From NCBI GenBank assembly GCA_964484065.1, contig CAZAEW010000004.1:52273-116272 (forward strand): a DNA stretch of 64,000 bases, given 5' to 3'. Positions 8,610 through 17,380 of the stretch are shown piece after piece; the stretch's first letter is position 1, and every line of letters starts with the position of its first letter. The notes beneath the pieces are model-generated. The model made no database searches, was not told where the DNA came from, and worked only from the letters and a program-made list of their open reading frames with translations. Origin of the DNA: JAEVLT01 sp964484065. Lineage in GTDB: Bacteria; Bacillota; Bacilli; Bacillales; Cytobacillaceae. Both the position numbers and the translations under genes were made by a program.

Positions 8610-9725
8610 TTGGAAAAAATGAAAATCAGTTCAGGACAATTATTTGTGCTAGTTGTTCTATTTGAAATGGGCAGTGCCATATTATTCGGGCTGGGAACAA
8701 ATGCAAAACAAGATGCGTGGATGACCGTTCTCCTGGGAATGACTGGAGGGATTTTCATCTACCTTATTTATCATCGCTTATTTACATTTTATCCTGATAT
8801 CCCCCTGACAGGCTATTTACAAAAAATAATTGGAAAGTGGGCCGGACGGGGACTGGGATTATTGTATGTAACTTATTTTATTTATATAGCAGCGCGGGTC
8901 TTGCGGGATTTTGGAGAATTGTTAACGTCAACCATTTATTACCAAACTCCTTTGTTTGTGATAAATTCATTAATGATCATAACCATTACTTATGCGCTAT
9001 TGAAAGGGTTCGAGGTTTTGGCAAGGGTTGGGGAACTTTTTTTCATCACAGTCTATCTAATGGCCATCGCTGGCAGCGTAATCATTCTTCTATCTGGAAT
9101 ATTGCATTTTGATGAATTACAGCCGATGCTCGAACATGGTCTGCTTCCCGTTATCAAAACAACTTTGGGGGAAACGCTGACCTTTCCTTTTGGCGAAATG
9201 ATTGTTTTTACCATGATTCTGCCGCAGCTAAATGAACCGAAAAAAGCAAAAAAAATTTGTCTTTGGGGAATTATCTTAAGCGGAATCAATATTACGATTA
9301 CGGTTATTATTAATACTTCCGCATTAGGCTTCGAACTTTATGCGCGTTCCCCTTTCCCCTTGTTAAGTACGATTCAAAGAATTTCGTTATTCCATTTCAT
9401 TGAGCGTCTTGATGTATTATTTATGATTTACCTGATTATTGGCGGATTTATTAAAATTGGCCTGTTTTACTATGCCGCAGCTGCCGGAGTAGCTGATATT
9501 TTTAAAATTTCCGATTTGAATAAAATTATCTTTCCAATTGGTCTGATTATAGTATTTGCTTCCATTGAAATCGCGTCTAATTTAGCGGAGCATTCAAATG
9601 AAGGATTGGTGTTGGTTCCCATTTATCTGCACTGGCCAATCCAAATCATTATTCCGGCTGTGTTACTGGTTATCGCTTTTTTTCGAAATCGCCGCAAAAA
9701 GCAGCAAGCTGAACAAACTCTATAA
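8610..9725 (+). CDS. GerB-family germination permease subunit
   Basis: Integral membrane B subunit of the receptor, belonging to the APC superfamily and thought to bind germinant. The 371 residues from TTG 8610 start MEKMKISSGQLFVLVVLFEMG, as in other GerB proteins, and contain about ten helices. Longer readings would overlap GerC by more than 100 bases. A characteristic PEFGEM-like segment appears as FPFGEMIVFTMILPQ. The ribosome site (AGGTTGTGA) is imperfect. Last gene of the ger operon, separated from GerC by 26 nt. Confidence 0.9.
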   Translation: MEKMKISSGQLFVLVVLFEMGSAILFGLGTNAKQDAWMTVLLGMTGGIFIYLIYHRLFTFYPDIPLTGYLQKIIGKWAGRGLGLLYVTYFIYIAARVLRDFGELLTSTIYYQTPLFVINSLMIITITYALLKGFEVLARVGELFFITVYLMAIAGSVIILLSGILHFDELQPMLEHGLLPVIKTTLGETLTFPFGEMIVFTMILPQLNEPKKAKKICLWGIILSGINITITVIINTSALGFELYARSPFPLLSTIQRISLFHFIERLDVLFMIYLIIGGFIKIGLFYYAAAAGVADIFKISDLNKIIFPIGLIIVFASIEIASNLAEHSNEGLVLVPIYLHWPIQIIIPAVLLVIAFFRNRRKKQQAEQTL

Positions 9726-9750
9726 TTCTCATCTATAGAAGGTTGCATAT

Positions 9751-9783
9751 AAAAAACCCGTCATTCCTATCAGATGCGGGTTT
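9751..9783 (-). terminator. Terminator of the sensor kinase gene
   Basis: Read leftward, AAACCCG pairs with CGGGTTT, extended by a CAT/ATG inner stem, and is followed by a T-run. It lies between the convergent gerB and kinase genes. Confidence 0.7.
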
Positions 9784-9794
9784 CAATGATACCA

Positions 9795-11066
9795 TCATAA
9801 ATGATTGCCGTTATCATGAGTAATCGGGAGTTCAATCACCACCGTTGTTCCGATTCCTTTTTGACTGTCAAAATGGATTTTTCCTTTGTGAGACTGGACG
9901 ATTTTAAAGCTGACGGTTAAGCCGAGCCCTGTTCCTTTTTCTTTAGAGGAATAGAACGGTTCTCCGATTTTTTCTAAACGCTCTGCGGTAATCCCATGTC
10001 CGTGATCTTTAATCGTAATGTTAACGAAATGATTTTCGAAAATTTTTACGTTAATGAAAATGGTATCCCCAGCAGAGGATGCTTCGATCGCATTCTTAAT
10101 CACGTTGATAAACAATTGCTTTAATTGATTTGGTTCGCATTCAATCAAAATGTCCGATTCTTCAAAATGATAATCCAAGAGGATATTATGCAGGTTTGCT
10201 TCAGGACTTAATAAAGAGATCACATCAAGAAAGATTCTTTCAATATTTGCCTTGGTAAATTTTAATAGCTGCGGCTTTGCTAAGAGCAATAATTCACCGA
10301 CAATATGGTTAATCCGGTTTAATTCATCGAGCATGATTTGGTAGTATGGTTGATGTTTGTCGTTATCTTGATGAAGAAGCTGGACAAAACCGATTAGAGA
10401 GGTGAGCGGATTGCGGATTTCATGAGCAACACTCGCGGATAACTCTCCAACAACGGAAAGTTTTTCGGTCCTTCTCAATTGCTCTTCGGCATGTCTTAAT
10501 GCGCTTATGTCCCGGCCAATAATGACTAAACCCTGACGCGAACCATCATCATGATAGAGTGGAACTTTTATCGTATCAAAGGTTTTGACGGAACCATCCT
10601 GTAGAGGTACGACTTCTTCAATCCGCGTTATTTTTCCATTTTTCCAAGTAGCCTCATCCGTTTTTTCACAATGGCTTAATGCGTCCTTATAGAACTGGGT
10701 GAATAAAGCTAAGTCACTGTCCTTTTTTCCTTGATAATCGACATTTTCCAGCTGGAATAACTTTAAGCCAAAATTGTTGGCCTTAAGCCATCTTCCTTCG
10801 CCATCCTTAAAGCAAACAAAATCCACCATCGAATTGATTAGCGTGGACAAGCGGTTCTCTTCTTCCTTAGAGGAATTTAACTCCGCTGATTTTTTTAATA
10901 AAACATAAAAAAACCATCCGGTTACCAATACATAAAAAACTTCTTTCAGTCTCTCAATGGTAAATTCCATCGTATCTGGAACATACCGGTGCACTAGGTA
11001 ATTTGTACCATAAATCCAAATCAGGCTTATGATAGAATACAGGACGATTAACTTTTTTTTCTGCAT
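9795..11066 (-). CDS. PAS-containing membrane histidine kinase (sporulation-kinase-like)
   Basis: A 423-residue sensor kinase. Two helices (about 6-24 and 41-58) with a very short outer loop are followed by a PAS domain (about 70-190). The dimerisation box ASVAHEIRNPLTSL carries phospho-acceptor His215; the ATPase domain has N-box NVIKNAIEAS, G1 DHGHGI and G2 GTGLGLTVS. The overall type resembles KinB/KinE phosphorelay kinases, and no response regulator is adjacent, as usual for those. The ATG at 11066 lacks a strong ribosome site. Phosphorelay input is inference. Confidence 0.88.
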   Translation of the reverse strand: MQKKKLIVLYSIISLIWIYGTNYLVHRYVPDTMEFTIERLKEVFYVLVTGWFFYVLLKKSAELNSSKEEENRLSTLINSMVDFVCFKDGEGRWLKANNFGLKLFQLENVDYQGKKDSDLALFTQFYKDALSHCEKTDEATWKNGKITRIEEVVPLQDGSVKTFDTIKVPLYHDDGSRQGLVIIGRDISALRHAEEQLRRTEKLSVVGELSASVAHEIRNPLTSLIGFVQLLHQDNDKHQPYYQIMLDELNRINHIVGELLLLAKPQLLKFTKANIERIFLDVISLLSPEANLHNILLDYHFEESDILIECEPNQLKQLFINVIKNAIEASSAGDTIFINVKIFENHFVNITIKDHGHGITAERLEKIGEPFYSSKEKGTGLGLTVSFKIVQSHKGKIHFDSQKGIGTTVVIELPITHDNGNHL

Positions 11067-11276
11067 TATCTCAAATCCTTAAAAATGATTGACAGTTTTA
11101 TAGGGTAAATTTCATTTTCTATCATACATGATTACTAGTAAGATGGGAATTGATGTTTTTTGGAAATGGGAGGAAAAAGTTGATATAAAACCGACACGCT
11201 TTTAAAATATGAATATAATACTTCGACTCCCTAAAGGAATTAGGGTGATTTCGCACTATTTGGAAAAGAGGAGAGA

Positions 11277-12491
11277 ATGTTGACGTACATACAAAATGGG
11301 ACGAAAGAATACAAGCGGGCCAGTTTTGCATTATTTCTAGGCGGGTTTGTAACTTTTTCGATCCTCTATACAACGCAGCCGCTAATGCCGGAATTTTCGA
11401 GGGAATTTCACGTTTCAGCGCCGATCGCCAGCTTGGCATTGTCATTATCAACGGGGGTTTTAGCCGTTACCATGCTGTTAGCTGCCTCTATTTCAGATGC
11501 TATTGGCAAAAAGCAAATTATGACAATTTCAATGTTGTTTACATCCATCCTCGGTTTGTTCACGGCATTTACGCCGAGTTTTGTTACACTCTTAATTTTT
11601 CGTGCTGTTCTAGGTGTTTTTATCGCAGGCGTGCCATCGATTGCGATGGGGTATATTGCTGAGGAATTCGATCCGCGCGGAATTGGTAAAATTATGGGGC
11701 TTTATATTAGCGGAACAAGTATCGGCGGGATGGCAGGAAGAATCATTACGGGCATTTTAACCGATTTTTTTTCTTGGAGAATCTCGTTAATGGCAACTGG
11801 GGTGATTGCGCTTTTCTTAAGCATTCTTTTTTGGTTTATGATCCCGTCGCCGCGTCACGCAGTAAAAAAGGCGATGGATTGGAACTCCGTCTGGGAAGGC
11901 TACAAGACACACCTTTTTAATAAAAAACTAATGGCGCTGATTACTTTGGGATTTTTGTTTATGGGAAGTTTTGTGACCCTGTATAACTATATCGGCTTCC
12001 TGTTGATGGGATCCCCTTATCATTTAAGTCAGACTCTGATCGGCTTTATTTTTATTGTCTATATTTTTGGAACGTTTAGTTCTGTTTATATGGGGAAAAA
12101 AGCAGATTTATATGGAAATGCTCTCGTTATTAAAATCTCGATAGCACTTACTGTCAGCGGTGCAGCGCTTACACTTGTCCCTGCGTTAATTGGAAAAATC
12201 ATCGGCATCTCCATTTTTACGTTTGGCTTTTTTGCCAGCCATTCGATTGCCAGCGCCTGGGTCGGAGAACGAGCGCGGTCTTTTAAAGCACAAGCTTCTT
12301 CCTTATATTTGCTCTTCTATTATCTGGGCTCCAGTCTCGTCGGCTCGTTTGGCGGCTATTTTTGGACTCACTATCAATGGGTTGGGGTCATTTCCCTTAT
12401 TATTCTTCTATTAATGATCGCTTATCCGCTCGTAATGTTCGCACAAAAAGAACCTGAGAAAGTTCATGCCGCTTACAAAATAACCAAGTAA
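11277..12491 (+). CDS. MFS transporter, drug/sugar exporter type (YnfM-like)
   Basis: A 404-residue polytopic protein with about twelve helices. Motif A-like sequence SISDAIGKKQ occurs after helix 2, and the N-terminus TLYTTQPLMPEF-like segment (YTTQPLMPEFSREF) is typical of the YnfM/YgaY group. The start ATG 11277 follows AAGAGGAGA. Substrate unknown. It is a single gene ending in a bidirectional hairpin shared with the convergent acetyltransferase. Confidence 0.82.
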   Translation: MLTYIQNGTKEYKRASFALFLGGFVTFSILYTTQPLMPEFSREFHVSAPIASLALSLSTGVLAVTMLLAASISDAIGKKQIMTISMLFTSILGLFTAFTPSFVTLLIFRAVLGVFIAGVPSIAMGYIAEEFDPRGIGKIMGLYISGTSIGGMAGRIITGILTDFFSWRISLMATGVIALFLSILFWFMIPSPRHAVKKAMDWNSVWEGYKTHLFNKKLMALITLGFLFMGSFVTLYNYIGFLLMGSPYHLSQTLIGFIFIVYIFGTFSSVYMGKKADLYGNALVIKISIALTVSGAALTLVPALIGKIIGISIFTFGFFASHSIASAWVGERARSFKAQASSLYLLFYYLGSSLVGSFGGYFWTHYQWVGVISLIILLLMIAYPLVMFAQKEPEKVHAAYKITK

Positions 12492-12520
12492 AAAAATCGC
12501 CTCGTTTGGCGATTTTTTTA
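12491..12520. terminator. Bidirectional terminator between MFS and GNAT genes
   Basis: AAAAAATCGCC pairs with GGCGATTTTTT; A- and T-runs on both sides allow use in both directions. Confidence 0.9.
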
Positions 12521-13021
12521 CTAGACTCTTTTTCCAAGGATAACCAAGTCTCTCTCAACCCCGTCTAATTCCGCGACATTGGGGAGGTGGGCCCACTTTT
12601 CAAAGTCAAATTGGGTAAATAGCTTTAAACTTGGCAGGTTATGCCCAAAAATAAAACCCAGCAGTGTTTTAATATGTAAATGGGGACATGCATCGATTGC
12701 TTTTTGCATTAAAAATGGACCCAGCTTTTTGCCGCGAAAATCTGTGTGTATATATATACTTATTTCGGCTGTGGCATTATAGGCAGGCCTTCCATAGAAT
12801 GATTGAAAGCTCAGCCATCCGATAATTTCTCCTTGCGATTCGACTACCCATAGCGGCCTTGAGGAAGGGGTGTGTTCCTGGAACCATAGTTTTCTGCTCT
12901 CGACGGTAACGGGTTCAGTATCGGCTGTGACCATTCTGCCAGGTACGGTGGAATTGTAGATGTCTACGATTGCGGGGAGGTCCTTCCATTCGGCATCCCT
13001 GAGGGTTATCTCTTCAAACAT
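12521..13021 (-). CDS. GNAT acetyltransferase, phosphinothricin-acetyltransferase-like
   Basis: A 166-residue cytosolic N-acetyltransferase. ITLRDAEWKDLPAIVDIYN at the start, GWLSFQSFYGRPAY, then the acetyl-CoA loop area HTDFRGKKLGPFLMQKAI and GFIFGHNLPSLKLFTQFDFE match the PAT/YwnH subfamily. The R-x-x-G-x-G/A loop is present as RGKKLG. I chose ATG 13021 (eight bases after AGGAG), because the GTG nine bases upstream abuts the ribosome site. Acceptor substrate unknown; detoxification of small amines is typical of the family. Confidence 0.82.
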   Translation of the reverse strand: MFEEITLRDAEWKDLPAIVDIYNSTVPGRMVTADTEPVTVESRKLWFQEHTPSSRPLWVVESQGEIIGWLSFQSFYGRPAYNATAEISIYIHTDFRGKKLGPFLMQKAIDACPHLHIKTLLGFIFGHNLPSLKLFTQFDFEKWAHLPNVAELDGVERDLVILGKRV

Positions 13022-13257
13022 AATTGCCACTCCTAATCGGTAACTTTTTCTTTATGTTAACTTTCCTTACATAATAAATCAATGCTATTTTGAGATAAAA
13101 AGTTTTCGAAAAAAGAGACACATGAATGGTGGTCCTGCCGAAATAGTAAACAAGATGCTTGATTTTTTTAAAAAACAAAAATCTTGTATTTACAGAAAAT
13201 TCGGAATAAAATAAAGGTTAACTTCGGTAACCGAAACAATAAGGGAAGGATGGCCAG

Positions 13258-14235
13258 ATGATGGTAAAAATTGTACCGATTGAATTAAATTCCCCATTTC
13301 CTGAAGGGACCGTCAATTCCTTTTTGGTCATTGGAAATACGATATCACTAATAGATACAGGGAATCCGGGAAAAGAATCATTTGAGCAGTTAAAAACAGG
13401 ACTTCATAATCTTGGTTTTGATATAAAGGATATTGACCATATCGTTCTTACTCACATGCACATCGACCATGCAGGTGGAGTGCAGCTTCTCCAAAACGCT
13501 GCTGACTTGCCCGTTTATGTTCATGAAAATGCATATCCCTCTATTTTCGGTGGATTTCAAGAGTTTAGGAGAACAGAGGACTTTTATATCAATTTCTTAA
13601 TCAAATGCGGTGCGCAATCAATTCAGGAGATCCTCCAGCAAAAATACCGGGAAAATAATTGGCGGAATGTAAGATTTCTCAAAGAGGGTGACACGGTTCC
13701 GTTAGGAGGAGAAAAATTTAAAGTGCTGCATGTCCCGGGGCACAGCCAAACCGATATCATCTTATGGAATGGCGAAACAGGAGACGCCTTAATGGGCGAC
13801 CATCTTTTACAGCCTTTTTCTGTGAATGCGTTTATTGAGCCCCCTCATCAGGGAAAAAAGGAGCGTCCAAGACCGCTGCTCCAATACAGAAACTCGCTTG
13901 ATAGGATTAGCAAATTGCCATTGAGAACCATGTATCCCGGCCATGGGGAGATTTATCAGAACCACGTATTATTAGCAAAAACACGATTAGCGGACCAGGA
14001 AAGAAGATGCGATCAAATCCTTAATATCCTTTCTGAGGGGGGAAAGTCAATCATGGAGATCAGTCAAATCATGTATCCCCGCTTGAAAAACTTCTCCATC
14101 TTTTTGGGATTATCGCAAATACAGGGACATCTTGATTTGCTTGAATCCCGCCAGCAGGTTTCCGCCGAAAACCGAGGAAATATGTGGATATATCGCACGG
14201 TAAATAAAGAAATGGAAAAACAGTGCCAATGTTAA
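13258..14235 (+). CDS. Metallo-beta-lactamase-fold hydrolase
   Basis: A 325-residue soluble enzyme. The zinc motif is HMHIDHAGG; further ligands appear in VPGHSQTD, LMGDHLLQP and MYPGHGEIY. A C-terminal segment (about 245-310, QILNILSEGGKSIMEISQIMYP) looks like the small winged-helix tail of LACTB2-like proteins. ATG 13258 and 13261 both follow GGGAAGGA; the first is used. It stands alone upstream of the pyrophosphatase gene. A small hairpin with a C(UUCG)G tetraloop lies in its leader at about 13218. The substrate, possibly a thioester or phosphate ester, is unknown. Confidence 0.85.
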   Translation: MMVKIVPIELNSPFPEGTVNSFLVIGNTISLIDTGNPGKESFEQLKTGLHNLGFDIKDIDHIVLTHMHIDHAGGVQLLQNAADLPVYVHENAYPSIFGGFQEFRRTEDFYINFLIKCGAQSIQEILQQKYRENNWRNVRFLKEGDTVPLGGEKFKVLHVPGHSQTDIILWNGETGDALMGDHLLQPFSVNAFIEPPHQGKKERPRPLLQYRNSLDRISKLPLRTMYPGHGEIYQNHVLLAKTRLADQERRCDQILNILSEGGKSIMEISQIMYPRLKNFSIFLGLSQIQGHLDLLESRQQVSAENRGNMWIYRTVNKEMEKQCQC

Positions 14236-14274
14236 CCTAAATTAGAAAAAATCATATATTTTTGCTTTTATATT

Positions 14275-14303
14275 TTGAATACTATTTTCGATTAATATAT
14301 AAT
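14275..14303 (+). promoter_or_regulatory. Sigma-A promoter of ppaC
   Basis: TTGAAT (14275-14280), 17-nt spacer, TATAAT (14298-14303), about 78 nt before the start codon. Confidence 0.7.
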
Positions 14304-14380
14304 AATTTCGGTAGGGAACTAGTCATTTAAATCCCATAAAGTGGTTTGATATTAATTTTTTTGAAATAAGGAGAAGTTAG

Positions 14381-15319
14381 ATGGAAAAAGTACTTATTTT
14401 TGGACACAAAAATCCAGACACAGATGCAATCTGCTCAGCAATCGCTTATGCAGATTTAAAAAAACAATTAGGCATGGAAGTAGAGGCTGTCCGCCTGGGA
14501 AATATTAACGGCGAGACACAATATGCCCTTGATACTTTTAAGGTCGAGGCTCCCCGCTTCATTGAAACAGCAGCAAATGAAGTGAATTCTGTTATTCTTG
14601 TTGACCATAACGAGGCACAACAAAGCGTAAGCGACCGCGGTGAAGTTCGAGTATTAGAAGTTATCGACCATCACCGAATTGCCAATTTTGAAACAGGGGA
14701 TCCATTATATTACCGTTGCGAACCTGTTGGATGTACAGCAACCATTTTAAACAAAATGTATAAGGAAAATGGAAAACAAATTCCTAAAGAAATTGCTGGC
14801 CTTATGCTTTCTGCGATTATTTCTGACTCTTTACTTTTTAAATCGCCAACATGTACCGACCAGGACATTGCGGCCGCAAAAGAATTAGCAGCGATTGCAG
14901 GTGTTGACCCGCAAACCTACGGCCTGGAAATGTTAAAAGCAGGCGCTGATTTAGGAGACAAAACAGCTGAACAACTAATTTCCCTTGATGCAAAAGAATT
15001 TACGTTGGGATCAAGCAAGGTTGAGGTGGCTCAAGTAAACGCGATTGATACAAACGATGTCCTATCCCGTCAAGCCGAATTAGAAGAAGCTATTTCGACA
15101 GTGGTTGCTGAAAAAAATCTCGACCTATTCTTATTTGTTGTAACAGATATTTTAACAAATGATTCTGTCGGTTTGGCATTGGGTTCCAAAGCAGCAGCTG
15201 TAGAAAAGGCTTATAATGTAACCCTCACTAATAACACAGCTACTTTAAAAGGTGTTGTATCACGTAAAAAACAAATTATTCCGGTCCTAACTGATGTATT
15301 TACAAAAGGTGAATTTTAA
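14381..15319 (+). CDS. ppaC: Manganese-dependent inorganic pyrophosphatase (family II)
   Basis: Hydrolyses pyrophosphate to phosphate in the cytosol, driving biosynthetic reactions. The 312 residues are the usual family length. The DHH phosphoesterase motifs are clear: FGHKNPDTDAICSA (metal ligands His and Asp), LVDHNE, the signature DHH at 96-98, and the C-terminal DHHA2 domain ending in the SRKKQ substrate-binding loop (VVSRKKQIIP). The ATG follows AAGGAGAAG. Single gene with its own promoter and terminator. Confidence 0.97.
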   Translation: MEKVLIFGHKNPDTDAICSAIAYADLKKQLGMEVEAVRLGNINGETQYALDTFKVEAPRFIETAANEVNSVILVDHNEAQQSVSDRGEVRVLEVIDHHRIANFETGDPLYYRCEPVGCTATILNKMYKENGKQIPKEIAGLMLSAIISDSLLFKSPTCTDQDIAAAKELAAIAGVDPQTYGLEMLKAGADLGDKTAEQLISLDAKEFTLGSSKVEVAQVNAIDTNDVLSRQAELEEAISTVVAEKNLDLFLFVVTDILTNDSVGLALGSKAAAVEKAYNVTLTNNTATLKGVVSRKKQIIPVLTDVFTKGEF

Positions 15320-15331
15320 TAAGTTCATTCA

Positions 15332-15375
15332 GAAAAACCGTTAGAAGGAGAATTTCTCTTTTCTAACGGTTTTTT
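15332..15375 (+). terminator. Terminator of ppaC
   Basis: AAAAACCGTTAGAA pairs with TTCTAACGGTTTTT, with a purine-rich loop and T-run. Confidence 0.93.
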
Positions 15376-15469
15376 AAATTAGTATGGCTCAAACTGTTGG
15401 CATCTTACCGATTCACCTGACGATGAGATGATAAGAGGTCATTGCTCTATTATCAAAACTCCCATAATA

Positions 15470-15499
15470 AAAGCCCAACTGCTAAGCAGCTGGGCTTAT
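15470..15499 (-). terminator. Terminator of the small minus-strand gene
   Basis: AAGCCCA-CTGCT pairs with the CAGCTGGGCTT arm. The T-run is on the leftward transcript, immediately after the 55-residue gene. Confidence 0.8.
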
Positions 15500-15504
15500 T
15501 CATA

Positions 15505-15672
15505 TTATTTAACTGGATTAGGACTTTCAAGTAAGAAATCAGAAGCTGGTAAAGTAATAATTTTACCGCCAATTTGTACATGAATGGTATCGTTGAAAAT
15601 GGCTTTAACGATTCCTTTTAAGGAGATAGTTGAATTAACAGATAAATTTTTACCTTCATTTTTTTGTACCAA
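15505..15672 (-). CDS. Small hypothetical protein, beta-rich
   Basis: A predicted 55-residue protein from TTG 15672, placed after GGAAGGTG; longer readings in the same frame have no ribosome site. The sequence (SLKGIVKAIFNDTIHVQIGG followed by ITLPASDF) looks like a small SH3-like beta barrel, recalling the YkvS/DUF2187 type, but this is a weak resemblance. It has a dedicated terminator, supporting expression. It is divergent from the tetR-alarmone synthetase pair. Function unknown. Confidence 0.6.
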   Translation of the reverse strand: MVQKNEGKNLSVNSTISLKGIVKAIFNDTIHVQIGGKIITLPASDFLLESPNPVK

Positions 15673-15820
15673 ATTATTCAACACCTTCCACTGTGGTATA
15701 AAAATATTATAAAGGAATGAGAACCTAGAAAGCGAGAAAGAAGAATCCAAAATAGAAAAATATTTTCTCAGTATCATGGTGATATTCAATTACCGGGAAT
15801 CAATCAAAAGGAATATAACA

Positions 15821-15885
15821 TGAACTGTAGTTCAAGTATTGCGGTTTTAAGTGGGTCTGTCAATAAAAATATGAATGATAGTTCA
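15821..15885. promoter_or_regulatory. Two operator-like inverted repeats upstream of tetR
   Basis: TGAACTGTAGTTCA (15821-15834, perfect 5-bp arms) and TGAATGATAGTTCA (15872-15885) share TGAA and AGTTCA and lie 51 bp apart, just before the tetR start. They are probably autoregulatory TetR sites (inference). Confidence 0.65.
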
Positions 15886-15924
15886 AATTATCGTTTTATG
15901 ATAAGATGTGATTGAGGTGAACAT

Positions 15925-16590
15925 ATGTCAGACAACGAGGATGTACTTGTCGGAAATTTTCCTTTTGTTCCAAAGCAGGAACGGGCACAGCTAAAAAGAA
16001 AAGCATTGCTGGAGAGCGGCAGGATTTTGTTTCTTACAAAAGGGTACGAACAAACAACAGCGAAGGAAATTGCCGCACATGCTGGTGTTGCTACAGGAAC
16101 ATTCTACCGCTACTTTTATGATAAACGGCAGCTTTTAATGTCCCTATTAGAAAACCACTTGGAAATACTGATGCCTCCCGAACCTTCGTGGTTCCACTTT
16201 GATCCGGAGAGACGGCTAGCAAATTTGTTGGAAAAACATGAAAAGGAGCTCGATGAACTTGGACTTCATCGTGTTTTGCCTGAAATACTGCTGAAGGATT
16301 CTGAGCTTTATGAGGTTCTGTCTTCGGCAAGAAAAAAAATTCACACGAAAATAGTAACTAGATTAATTCAAGCTAGAGAGAATAAGATTACATGGGCAGA
16401 CTTGGATTTAAATGCGGTTACGTGGATGATCATGATGATCATGGAAAATATCGATGCATTTGAAGACAGCGGTAAACCGATTGACTACTACGAGATGGCT
16501 AAAATTATTTGCCGGCTAATCTATCCGCCAGAGATACTTGAACAATTGCGTAATGGCGAGAAAACCATAAAAGATAATTTAGATGAGTAA
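15925..16590 (+). CDS. TetR-family transcriptional regulator
   Basis: A 221-residue DNA-binding repressor. The N-terminal helix-turn-helix spans about 28-72 and includes LFLTKGYEQTTAKEIAAHAGVATGTFYRYF, a classic TetR signature (given here as a motif, T-A-K-E-I-A through F-Y-R-Y-F). The C-terminal ligand domain is unclassified. The ATG follows TTGAGGTGA. The alarmone synthetase starts 25 bases downstream, so both are likely one transcript. The ligand is unknown; TGAA..TTCA half-sites recall FadR-type repressors, but that is speculative. Confidence 0.9.
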   Translation: MSDNEDVLVGNFPFVPKQERAQLKRKALLESGRILFLTKGYEQTTAKEIAAHAGVATGTFYRYFYDKRQLLMSLLENHLEILMPPEPSWFHFDPERRLANLLEKHEKELDELGLHRVLPEILLKDSELYEVLSSARKKIHTKIVTRLIQARENKITWADLDLNAVTWMIMMIMENIDAFEDSGKPIDYYEMAKIICRLIYPPEILEQLRNGEKTIKDNLDE

Positions 16591-16615
16591 TAACAGATAG
16601 GGAGGAAGGAATCGT

Positions 16616-17365
16616 TTGGGTAATGAACAGGTTATCGATCTAAATCAGCTCAAAGAATTTAAATTGGAGCTGACCCGTTTTATGATGGCATATAAATTTG
16701 CCATGGACGAAATGAATACAAAAATAAATATTTTAAAAGATGAGTTTAATTATATTCATGATTATAATCCGATAGAACATGTTAAATCGCGAATTAAATC
16801 ACCCGAGAGTATCCTAAAAAAAGTTCTTCGGAAAGGATGCGGGTTCAATTTAGAGGCCATCAGAAAGAATATAAGAGATATTGCTGGAATCAGAATCACT
16901 TGTTCTTTTACAGATGATATTTACGAGCTTTATAAAATGATAGCCAGACAAAAAGATATCAAAGTGGTCGAATGTAAGGATTATATTAAAAATCCAAAAC
17001 CAAACGGCTATCAAAGCCTTCACTTAATCTTGGAAATCCCTATCTTTATGTCTGACCATCAGGAAGGGGTCTATGTAGAGCTGCAAATCCGAACAATTGC
17101 CATGGATTTTTGGGCAAGTCTGGAGCACAAAATCTACTATAAATATGATAAAGAGGTTCCAGAGCATATTATATCCGAATTAAAGGATGCAGCTGCACTT
17201 GCAGTGGTCCTTGATAAGAAAATGGAACGAATCCATAAAGAAGTTTCGGATATCAAACAGTCCGAAAAAAGTGAGGATCTTTTATTCCTTTTATCGAAAG
17301 AAAAATTTAATCTCCATTACTTGGAATCTCTCATTAAGACGGATAAAAATAAAAATCCAGGCTAG
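16616..17365 (+). CDS. relP: Small alarmone synthetase, RelP/YwaC type
   Basis: Transfers pyrophosphate from ATP to GDP or GTP to make (p)ppGpp; it has no hydrolase domain. The 249 residues are longer than the usual 210-230. Visible motifs are NPIEHVKSRIKSPESI (about 51-66), DIAGIRITCSF (88-98), DYIKNPKPNGYQSLHLI (122-138) and the synthetase core VELQIRTIAMDFWASLEHKIYYK (154-176; core LQIRT and WASLEHK). These fit B. subtilis YwaC better than YjbM. TTG start after AGGGAGGAAGG. It is cotranscribed with a TetR regulator, which is not the B. subtilis arrangement. Confidence 0.9.
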   Translation: MGNEQVIDLNQLKEFKLELTRFMMAYKFAMDEMNTKINILKDEFNYIHDYNPIEHVKSRIKSPESILKKVLRKGCGFNLEAIRKNIRDIAGIRITCSFTDDIYELYKMIARQKDIKVVECKDYIKNPKPNGYQSLHLILEIPIFMSDHQEGVYVELQIRTIAMDFWASLEHKIYYKYDKEVPEHIISELKDAAALAVVLDKKMERIHKEVSDIKQSEKSEDLLFLLSKEKFNLHYLESLIKTDKNKNPG

Positions 17366-17380
17366 CAGCCTGGATTTTTA
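17352..17380. terminator. Bidirectional terminator between relP and the NSAR operon
   Basis: AAATCCAGGCT pairs with AGCCTGGATTT around AGC, with T-runs both ways. It contains the relP stop codon and abuts the last codons of the racemase gene. Confidence 0.93.

Noticed and set aside
13215..13235. GGTTA...TAACC hairpin with UUCG loop before the MBL gene, considered as an operator or riboswitch
   Set aside because: Only about six base pairs with a bulge and no downstream platform; too little to call.
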